Source of the DNA: an uncultured Eubacteriales bacterium
GTDB lineage: Bacteria; Bacillota; Clostridia; Oscillospirales; Oscillospiraceae
Assembly (NCBI GenBank): GCA_900555665.1
Contig: USLX01000045.1
Coordinates: 1-16,193, forward strand
Direction of reading: 5' to 3'
DNA length: 16,193 bases
A program made the translations under genes and the position numbers. Below, one piece after another: positions 1 through 5,327 of this stretch. The notes under the pieces were generated by a model that was given only the letters and a program-made list of their open reading frames with translations, was not told the origin of the DNA and did no database searches. The first letter of the stretch is position 1; each line of letters starts with the position of its first letter.

Positions 1-14
1 AAGCTATTTTTTTA

Positions 15-33
15 CCCCCGGCATAGCCGGGGG
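15..33. other. GC-rich hairpin at window edge, possible terminator of an off-window gene
   Basis: A perfect 8-bp stem (CCCCCGGC pairing with GCCGGGGG, loop ATA). The T-run lies before the stem on the plus strand (7-13), and only a weak TTGTCTTT follows it, so neither strand shows a clean intrinsic terminator. It may end a plus-strand gene coming from outside the window, or be half of a double hairpin with the stronger stem at 59-96. Function is uncertain. Confidence 0.35.
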
Positions 34-58
34 TTGTCTTTGGTACAACCAAAACAGC

Positions 59-96
59 AAGTCCCCCGACCGCAGCTTCCTGCGGCCGGGGGACTT
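59..96 (-). terminator. Hairpin terminator after plsY
   Basis: The outer stem AAGTCCCCCG pairs with CGGGGGACTT, then one A-C mismatch, then an inner stem CCGCAG with CTGCGG and a 4-nt loop. Read on the minus strand it lies about 40 nt past the plsY stop and is followed by GCTGTTTTGG, a modest U-rich tail. It most likely ends the unit containing plsY. The stem is very stable; the weak tail is why confidence is not higher. Confidence 0.7.
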
Positions 97-138
97 GTCT
101 ATTCGGTAAAAGCGTTCTCCGTTCCCGGAGTGCAGAAT

Positions 139-732
139 TCACGTTCGCCTGCCAAGGTGAAACTCCGGCTCTTCGCCGCGGAATAAGCGGCAGATATTGC
201 CCCGGTGCATCACAAGCACCAGCACCCCCGTGAACACCGCAAGTGCAATGAGGATGGGCTCCTTTGTAAAAAACGGCGTCGCCGCAGCCAGAACCACCGC
301 GCAGGCCATCGAGCAGACAGACGCGCGCTTCGAAACCAGCGCCATCAGGCCGAACACCGCAACCAGAATCAAAAACAGCCGCCAATCGATCATCAATCCA
401 ACCGCCGCCCCGGCAGAAACGGCCTTGCCGCCCTTAAATTTGAAGTAGACCGGAAAGCAGTGCCCCAGCAGACACGCAGCCCCGCCGATGGCCAGCCCGG
501 TCACGCCACCGAGCCAGCGGCCGAGGAGCATCGCCAGAATGCTTTTCGCAAAGTCGCCCGCAAACGTCAGCACGCCCGCGCCGAGCCCATAGACCCGCGC
601 GGCGTTCGTCGCGCCGGCGTTGCCGCTGCCCTGTTGGCGCAGATCGGCATGGAAGATGTATTTCGTGACCAGAATGGACACGCTGATCGAACCGAGCAGA
701 TACCCGGCCACCGCACAGAGCAGTAATTTCAT
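139..732 (-). CDS. plsY: Glycerol-3-phosphate acyltransferase PlsY
   Basis: A 197-residue integral membrane protein. PlsY transfers an acyl group from acyl-phosphate to the sn-1 position of glycerol-3-phosphate, the first step of phosphatidic acid and membrane phospholipid synthesis, and works with PlsX. The sequence shows the family signatures: GSGNAGATNAAR near residue 36 (motif 1) and GHCFPVYFKFKGGKAVSAG near residue 90 (motifs 2 and 3, with the glycine-rich phosphate site). About five hydrophobic segments surround them, and length matches the family. The start is fixed by GGAGGAAG eight bases ahead of the ATG. It lies 54 nt downstream of the FAD-dehydrogenase gene on the same strand with no terminator between, so co-transcription is likely. 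Nothing is odd about the protein; the call is firm. Confidence 0.96.
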   Translation of the reverse strand: MKLLLCAVAGYLLGSISVSILVTKYIFHADLRQQGSGNAGATNAARVYGLGAGVLTFAGDFAKSILAMLLGRWLGGVTGLAIGGAACLLGHCFPVYFKFKGGKAVSAGAAVGLMIDWRLFLILVAVFGLMALVSKRASVCSMACAVVLAAATPFFTKEPILIALAVFTGVLVLVMHRGNICRLFRGEEPEFHLGRRT

Positions 733-786
733 AGTAGGCTTCCTCCCATGGCAAGCGCCGCGGGAAGCCGCTGAGGCTGCGGGCGC

Positions 787-2169
787 TTATAGCTCATTCA
801 AAATTTCGCGCGCGACAAAGACGCCGCTCGCCGAGGCGTGGGACAGCGAATGGGTGATGCCGCTGCCGTCGCCGATGATATAGAGGCCTTTCTGCGTCGT
901 CTCCAGCCGCTCGTTCAGGGCGACCTCCATGTTGTAGAACTTGACCTCGACGCCGTAGAGCAGCGTATCGTCGTTGGCCGTGCCCGGCGCGATGCGGTCG
1001 AGCGCGTAGATCATCTCGATGATGCCGTCGAGGATGCGCTTCGGCAGGACGAGGCTGAGATCGCCGGGCGTCGCGCCGAGCGTCGGCGTGACGAGGCCCT
1101 CTTCGATACGCTTGACCGTGCTGCGCCGTCCGCGCACCAGATCGCCGAAGCGCTGCACGATGACGCCGCCGCCCAGCATGTTAGAAAGCCGCGCAATGGA
1201 CTCGCCATAGCCGTTGGAATCCTTGAACGGCTCCGAGAAGTGCTTGGCAACCAGCAGGGCAAAGTTCGTGTTTTCGGTCTGCATCGCCTTGTCCTCATAG
1301 CTGTGGCCGTTGACGGTGACGATGCCGTTGGTATTCTCGTTGACAACGATGCCGTTCGGGTTCATGCAGAACGTGCGGACGTTGTCCTCAAATTTTTCCG
1401 TGCGGTAAACGATCTTGCTCTCATAGAGCTCATCGGTCAGGTGCGAGAAGACGACGGCCGGGAGCTCGACGCGGACGCCGAGGTCGACGCGGTTGGAGAA
1501 CGTCTCGAGTCCAAGCTCGTGGCAGACCGTCTCCATCCACTTGCTGCCGCTCCGGCCGACCGAGACAATGCACTCACGGCAGCTATGCGTGCCGGACTCA
1601 CATTCAATCTGGAAGCCGCCGCCCTCAATGGTGCGGATGCCACGAACCGGCGTGTCGAAGAAGAAGTCGACCTTCTGCTTCAGCTCCTCATAGAGATTTT
1701 CCAGCACGACAAAGTTGATGTCCGTGCCGAGATGGCGGACGGAGGCGTCGAGCAGGTTGAGCCTATTCTGGATGCAGAGTTTTTTGAACCGGGACCCGGC
1801 TGTGGAATAGAGCTTGGTGCCCTCGCCGCCGTGGGTCATATTGATCTCATCGACGTAGTGCATCAGCTCAAGCGCCTGCTTCTTGCCGATGTGTTCATGG
1901 AGCGTGCCGCCAAAGTCGTTCGTGATGTTATACTTCCCGTCGGAGAACGCACCCGCGCCGCCAAAGCCGCTCATGATCGAGCAGGTCTGGCATTTGATGC
2001 ACGACTTCACGCGCTCACCGTCGATCGGACAACGGCGCTTGGAGAGCGGATGGCCCGCCTCGAAGACGGCGATCTTCAACCCCCGATTCTCCTTTGTCAG
2101 CTCGTAGGCGGAGAAAATGCCGCCCGGGCCTGCGCCCACAATGATAACATCATAATCAAATTTCTGCAT
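787..2169 (-). CDS. FAD-dependent dehydrogenase, COG2509 type
   Basis: A 460-residue flavoprotein of the uncharacterised FAD-dependent dehydrogenase group (COG2509). The N-terminus has a Rossmann dinucleotide site, VGAGPGG at 11-17. It is followed by a cysteine cluster, Cys47 then Cys57-x2-Cys60-x2-Cys63, running into SGFGGAGAFSDGKYN (67-81), the hallmark of this group. The C-terminus has GLYIIGDGSGITHSLSHA, the second FAD-contacting segment, which closes the fold around flavin. It is soluble, with no signal peptide or membrane segment. The substrate is unknown; cysteine spacing suggests a metal or redox site but this is inference. AGGAGGAA sits a few bases before the ATG. No clear promoter is visible immediately upstream, where a pair of palindromic repeats separates it from glmS. 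It probably shares a transcript with plsY, though a functional link is not obvious. Confidence 0.88.
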   Translation of the reverse strand: MQKFDYDVIIVGAGPGGIFSAYELTKENRGLKIAVFEAGHPLSKRRCPIDGERVKSCIKCQTCSIMSGFGGAGAFSDGKYNITNDFGGTLHEHIGKKQALELMHYVDEINMTHGGEGTKLYSTAGSRFKKLCIQNRLNLLDASVRHLGTDINFVVLENLYEELKQKVDFFFDTPVRGIRTIEGGGFQIECESGTHSCRECIVSVGRSGSKWMETVCHELGLETFSNRVDLGVRVELPAVVFSHLTDELYESKIVYRTEKFEDNVRTFCMNPNGIVVNENTNGIVTVNGHSYEDKAMQTENTNFALLVAKHFSEPFKDSNGYGESIARLSNMLGGGVIVQRFGDLVRGRRSTVKRIEEGLVTPTLGATPGDLSLVLPKRILDGIIEMIYALDRIAPGTANDDTLLYGVEVKFYNMEVALNERLETTQKGLYIIGDGSGITHSLSHASASGVFVAREILNEL

Positions 2170-2256
2170 AGTCTTCCTCCTGCCCTCTGGCAGCTGTGAT
2201 CGGTGGTGAACGGTGGGTGTTTTGGAATGTAGGGGCGGCCAGTGGTCTCCCGCTCA

Positions 2257-2310
2257 AAGGCCCCCTCTGCCAAGAGGGGGCTGTCTGTGCGAAGCACAGA
2301 CTGGGGGAGA
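2257..2310 (+). repeat. Palindromic intergenic repeat, copy 1 (plus orientation)
   Basis: Modular structure: stem GCCCCCTCT (2260-2268) pairing with AGAGGGGGC (2273-2281), then a second hairpin GTCTGTGC (2283-2290) pairing with GCACAGAC (2294-2301) around GAA, then GGGGGAG. A mirror-oriented copy with a different second stem lies at 2325-2384. The architecture resembles the REP/MITE-like intergenic repeats common in gut Clostridia (known in general terms; this family assignment is inference). No T-run follows, so it is not a standard terminator. Confidence 0.7.
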
Positions 2311-2324
2311 AGACCGCGCAGGAC

Positions 2325-2384
2325 GATGCTCCCCCCCCCCGATCGCCGCTGGCGATCTCCCCCCTCTTCGTAGAGGGGGCTTTT
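2325..2384 (-). repeat. Palindromic intergenic repeat, copy 2 (minus orientation)
   Basis: Read on the minus strand it has the same modules as copy 1: AAAAGCCCCCTCT, loop ACGA, AGAGGGGG, then a second hairpin GATCGCC pairing with GGCGATC (2351-2357 and 2341-2347), then a run of ten G (C on plus, 2331-2340). The outer stem is conserved with copy 1 while the second stem is a different sequence that still pairs. The rest of the 240-nt gap between glmS and the FAD-dehydrogenase gene holds nothing else I recognise. Confidence 0.68.
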
Positions 2385-2409
2385 CGCTGCGGCGGAATTT
2401 GGCCTCTGA

Positions 2410-4242
2410 TTATTCAACCGTGACGCTCTTGGCGAGGTTGCGCGGCTTATCGATGTCGCATCCGCGCTGCAGCGCGACGTAATAGGCAAACAACTGCAGC
2501 GGCACCACGCTCAGCGACGGCAGGAACAGATCCTCCGTCTCCGGAATCGTGATCAGCGCGTCCACGCGCGAGGCCATCTGCTCCCGATGGCTTTCCGTCG
2601 TCAGCGCAAGCACGCTTGCGCCGCGCGCCTTGACCTCGATGACGTTGCTCATCGCCTTGTCAAACAGCGGTGTATACGCGCCGAGCGCCACCACGAGCGT
2701 GCCCGGTTCGATCAGCGAGATCGTCCCGTGCTTCAGCTCGCCGGAGGCATATGCCTCGGAATGGATGTACGAAATTTCCTTCAGCTTCAGCGACCCTTCC
2801 ATGCCGATGGCATAGTCCAGATTGCGGCCGATGAAGAAAATGGACTCATGGTTAAAAAACTGGGAGGCAAAATACTGAATTTTTCCCTGCTCCTGCAAAA
2901 TCTGCGCGACCTTATCAGGCAGCCGTTCCAGCTCCGCGACCAGTGCCGCATAGCGCTCCTGCGAAATCGTCCCGCGCTCGCCCGCCAGATAGATGGCCAG
3001 CTGTGCAACCACGGCCAGCTGCGTGGAAAATGCCTTCGTCGTGGCCACGGCGATCTCCGGCCCGGCCCAGGTATAGAGCACGTCGTCCGATTCCCGCGCA
3101 ATGGAGCTGCCGACCACGTTGACGATGGACAGCACCCGCGCACCCCGCGCCTTGGCCTCCCGCATCGCAGCCATGGTGTCGAGCGTCTCGCCGGACTGGC
3201 TGATGACGACGGCCAGCGTCCCTTCATCCACGATCGGGTCGCAGTAGCGGAACTCCGACGCCAGATAGACCTCCACAGGGATTCGCGTCAGCTTTTCGAG
3301 GTTATATTTGCCGACCATACACACATGGTAGGAAGAGCCGCAGGCGATCATGTCGATCTTGCGGATTTTGTTCGCGTCGAGCGTCAGATCGTCCAGCACG
3401 ATGTGCCCGTCCCGGATGCGGGGGCTGATCGTGCGGCGCAGCGCCTCGGGCTGCTCCATGATCTCTTTGAGCATAAAATGCTCATAGCCGCCCTTTTCTG
3501 CGGCGGAAATTTCCCAGTCGATGTGGTGGTGCTCTTTCTCAATGGGCCGCTCCATCGCGTCGTAGACCTGAATGCCCTCGCGGGTAAGAATGGCAACTTC
3601 GCCGTCATCCATATACGCCACGTCGCGCGTATACTGCACAAGCGCCGTCACGTCGGAGGCCAGGAAATTCTCTCCCTTGCCAAAGCCGAGCAGCAGCGGC
3701 GCATCCTTGCGCGCCGCATAGAGCCGGTCGGGCTCATCGGCGCAGACAATGCCAAAGGCATAGGCCCCCTCGATCCGGTGCAGCACCATGTAAATCGCAT
3801 CCGCCACCGTATTCGTCTCCGGCAGTCCCAGGCAATACTCCAACAGCTGCGCCACAACCTCGCTGTCCGTCTGAGAGGCAAATTTGACGCCCTTTTCCTC
3901 CAGGAACACCCGGATCTCCAGATAGTTTTCAATGATCCCGTTGTGTACCAGCGCGATTTTCCCGTTCTGGCTCAGATGGGGGTGAGAGTTGACGTCGTTC
4001 GGCTCGCCGTGCGTCGCCCAGCGGGTATGTCCAATGCCGAGTGTCCCGGGCAGCAGCGTGCCGTGTTCGGTCTTCTCCTCCAGGTTCACCAGGCGTCCCT
4101 TGGACTTTTCCACCCGCAGCACGCCATCCTCCGCCACGCAGATTCCGGCCGAGTCATAGCCGCGGTATTCCAGCCGCTTCAAACCGGTCAGCAAAATGGG
4201 GGCCGCCTGTTCGCGGCCAATATAACCTACAATCCCACACAT
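2410..4242 (-). CDS. glmS: Glutamine--fructose-6-phosphate aminotransferase (isomerizing) GlmS
   Basis: A 610-residue cytoplasmic enzyme that makes glucosamine-6-phosphate from fructose-6-phosphate and glutamine, the entry step to UDP-GlcNAc and peptidoglycan. The N-terminus is MCGIVGYIG, giving catalytic Cys2 of the class II glutaminase domain after Met removal. HTRWATHG (72-79) and HNGIIENY (100-107) are glutaminase motifs. Two SIS sugar-isomerase domains follow, with IACGSSYH near residue 300 and SQSGETLDT shortly after. The C-terminus PRNLAKSVTVE is canonical. Length equals the usual 600-610. The start is set by the required Cys2 and by AGGAGGG eight bases upstream. The same frame stays open upstream as far as 4683, but that stretch is leader RNA. 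Expression is controlled by the ribozyme at 4375-4508. Confidence 0.98.
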   Translation of the reverse strand: MCGIVGYIGREQAAPILLTGLKRLEYRGYDSAGICVAEDGVLRVEKSKGRLVNLEEKTEHGTLLPGTLGIGHTRWATHGEPNDVNSHPHLSQNGKIALVHNGIIENYLEIRVFLEEKGVKFASQTDSEVVAQLLEYCLGLPETNTVADAIYMVLHRIEGAYAFGIVCADEPDRLYAARKDAPLLLGFGKGENFLASDVTALVQYTRDVAYMDDGEVAILTREGIQVYDAMERPIEKEHHHIDWEISAAEKGGYEHFMLKEIMEQPEALRRTISPRIRDGHIVLDDLTLDANKIRKIDMIACGSSYHVCMVGKYNLEKLTRIPVEVYLASEFRYCDPIVDEGTLAVVISQSGETLDTMAAMREAKARGARVLSIVNVVGSSIARESDDVLYTWAGPEIAVATTKAFSTQLAVVAQLAIYLAGERGTISQERYAALVAELERLPDKVAQILQEQGKIQYFASQFFNHESIFFIGRNLDYAIGMEGSLKLKEISYIHSEAYASGELKHGTISLIEPGTLVVALGAYTPLFDKAMSNVIEVKARGASVLALTTESHREQMASRVDALITIPETEDLFLPSLSVVPLQLFAYYVALQRGCDIDKPRNLAKSVTVE

Positions 4243-4374
4243 AACAAGGCCCTCCTGATCAAAATTCGCGCGCGGCAAGAAGACCCGGCAGCGTCTTTGC
4301 TGTCCGGCCCTTGCCGACTGGCTGAGTTTTTTATTCAGAGCAAACCTCGCAGTCCCTTTGTCTGACACTCTGCT

Positions 4375-4508
4375 CACAGCCCCTCTGTTTTGCGGTCGCC
4401 CGCATATTTCTGACTGTGTTACGCGCGCAGAGCAAGGCGCGAAGACGCATCCGCCGAATCTTCGATCACGTCTTTCCTCGTCGTCCGGGCTTCCCCGGCG
4501 CTGGCGCT
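4375..4508 (-). ncRNA. glmS ribozyme: glmS ribozyme (glucosamine-6-phosphate-activated self-cleaving riboswitch)
   Basis: On the minus strand the conserved core appears in order: AGCGCCAG at 4508-4501 (cleavage expected between A4508 and G4507), the P1 hairpin, GACGAGG, then AAGAC pairing with GTCTT across ATCGAAGATTCGGCGGATGC (P2a/P2.1/P2.2 pseudoknot core). A GC-rich P3 and GTAA follow, then a P4 arm CACAG...CTGTG holding a TGCGG/CCGCA hairpin capped by GCGA. This matches the well-known Bacillus glmS ribozyme element by element. When glucosamine-6-phosphate binds as cofactor, the leader cuts itself; in Bacillus the downstream mRNA is then degraded by RNase J. It lies about 130 nt ahead of the glmS start, giving feedback control of amino sugar synthesis. 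Confidence 0.97.
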
Positions 4509-4557
4509 TTTGATGGATGAACTCCCGTTTTCTCCTTTCCCTTCTGCGAGTATTCCT

Positions 4558-4563
4558 ATTATA
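4558..4563 (-). promoter_or_regulatory. Predicted glmS promoter -10 box
   Basis: A perfect TATAAT on the minus strand within GCTTATAATAGG. It would start transcription near 4550, about 43 nt before the ribozyme cleavage site, which is a usual distance. No good -35 box is present at 16-18 nt (TAGCTT is the closest), and the sequence between is T-rich. The placement upstream of the ribozyme supports the call. Confidence 0.65.
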
Positions 4564-4631
4564 AGCGAAACCGGGCAAAAAAGCTACTTTTATTTTCCGC
4601 CCTCCTCCGCGCAAAAGCCCCCTTCCTGCCC

Positions 4632-4795
4632 AGGGTGTATTCTTCCAACTGCCAACGCACCCGGGCAGCGGTTCTTTTTGCACTGAGCTGCGTCATTTTT
4701 CCTTGAAATGCGACAGGATTCCTGCGAAAAAATGTCTTGCGCAGCGCGAGAATTCCTCACTGCCGGTCACATCGCCAGTTGGAAGAATACACCCT
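4632..4795. repeat. Long foldback element bounded by a perfect 20-bp inverted repeat
   Basis: AGGGTGTATTCTTCCAACTG (4632-4651) recurs exactly, in reverse complement, at 4776-4795. Between the arms the similarity continues imperfectly: CTGCG and CATTTTT near 4688-4700 pair with AAAAATG and CGCAG near 4729-4746. The whole is therefore an approximately 164-bp imperfect palindrome. Both arms, read outward, could encode a SerTrpLysAsnThrPro hexapeptide. It lies upstream of the glmS promoter. It could be a MITE-like element, a fossil of transposon ends, or a structured RNA. No transposase is nearby. Confidence 0.7.
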
Positions 4796-5101
4796 AAGCG
4801 CCTCTTCGCCGCGTCCATCCCCTGCGCCGCGCCTCCCCCGCCGTCTGTCTTTACTCCTGCGCGGCACTCCTCCCCCTCCCCGCCACAAATCTCATCCAGC
4901 GTGCCGCGTGCCTTCTCCCGCTGCGCCCGCCTCTTGCGCCATATCCCCTCTATTCCGTTCTCCCTTGCCCCGCGCGCAGCGTCTCTCCTCCCCCGCGCAA
5001 ATCTCATCCAGCGTGCCACCCTTCCTCTGCACCCCGCCCCTGCGCCGAACTCCCTTTTCCATGTGCTTTTCCCCGCGCTGCAAATCACATCCGGCGCACA
5101 A
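4796..5101. repeat. Pyrimidine-rich non-coding stretch with three direct repeats
   Basis: About 300 nt with no recognisable gene. The plus strand is strikingly rich in C and T. CAAATCTCATCCAGCGTGCC occurs exactly at 4886-4905 and 4998-5017, and a degenerate version (CAAATCACATCCGGCGCAC) at 5081-5099. Spacings are 112 and 83 nt, and each copy is preceded by a C/T tract such as CCTCCCCCGCG. Open frames here on both strands are simple by-products of skewed composition and show no protein family. Confidence 0.65.
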
Positions 5102-5165
5102 AGGCCCCCTCTCCAGGAGGGGGCCTCAGCGTGTCGAAAAAGTCTTTTCGCCCCGCTGCTTTGTC

Positions 5166-5198
5166 CAGTTTTCTGAACTTGAAAAGTTCAGAAAACTG
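5166..5198. repeat. Perfect 15-bp stem hairpin
   Basis: CAGTTTTCTGAACTT pairs perfectly with AAGTTCAGAAAACTG around a 3-nt GAA loop. It is AT-rich, unlike its surroundings. No T-run follows on either strand, so it is not an obvious terminator. Its function is unknown; it lies in the middle of the 5102-5315 element. Confidence 0.7.
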
Positions 5199-5211
5199 CT
5201 TGATTGAACGC

Positions 5212-5234
5212 GAAAGGGGCTTTTTGCCCCTTTC
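5212..5234. repeat. Perfect 9-bp stem hairpin
   Basis: GAAAGGGGC pairs with GCCCCTTTC around a TTTTT loop, 13 nt after the 15-bp hairpin. The T-run is in the loop rather than after the stem, so it is not a canonical terminator. It may still slow RNA polymerase together with its neighbour downstream of yhaN. Confidence 0.55.
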
Positions 5235-5327
5235 ACTCTATCCCCGCTGCTCTGTTGCAGAACTGCATTTTATCGTTTTTTGACAATCTCAGGCCCCCTC
5301 TCCAGGAGGGGGCCTTTCATGTTCCCG

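Larger units (their letters stand above)
5102..5315. repeat. Palindromic element bounded by identical 25-bp palindromes
   Basis: Identical 25-mers at 5102-5126 and 5291-5315 each form a hairpin (AGGCCCCCTC pairing with GAGGGGGCCT). Just inside them TGTCGAAAAA (5133-5142) can pair with TTTTTTGACA near 5275-5284 with one G-T wobble. The interior contains the two perfect hairpins listed separately. The outer hairpins share the GGCCCCCTCT core with the repeats at 2257 and 2325. The right copy sits 13 nt after the yhaN stop, but no T-run follows on the minus strand, so its role as a yhaN terminator is doubtful. Confidence 0.65.

Noticed and set aside
838..2199. Long plus-strand open frame of 453 codons opposite the FAD-dehydrogenase gene
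   Set aside because: It is an antisense shadow in a GC-rich gene with few stops. It is Arg/Ala/Asp-rich with no family motifs, while the minus-strand protein shows clear flavoprotein signatures.
2331..2340. Run of ten C as a phase-variation tract
   Set aside because: It lies between genes inside a palindromic repeat, not in a coding sequence or a promoter spacer, so length change would not obviously switch any gene.
2587..4365. Long plus-strand open frame of 592 codons opposite glmS
   Set aside because: It is the antisense of a certain glmS gene, with low-complexity Arg/His/Gln composition and no domain.
4243..4683. N-terminal extension of GlmS to a start at 4683
   Set aside because: It covers the glmS ribozyme, the predicted promoter and part of a foldback repeat. 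The enzyme requires the Met-Cys start at 4242, which has its own AGGAGGG site.
4708..4797. 29-codon plus-strand mini-frame within the foldback
   Set aside because: No Shine-Dalgarno sequence or promoter is evident, and it overlaps the inverted repeat. It is kept only as an observation in the findings, not annotated as a gene.
4693..5176. Open frames of 130-157 codons on both strands in the pyrimidine-rich gap
   Set aside because: Composition is extremely skewed (Pro/Ser/Arg or Gly/Arg/Glu), the frames span repeats, no ribosome binding site is convincing, and no known family is visible.
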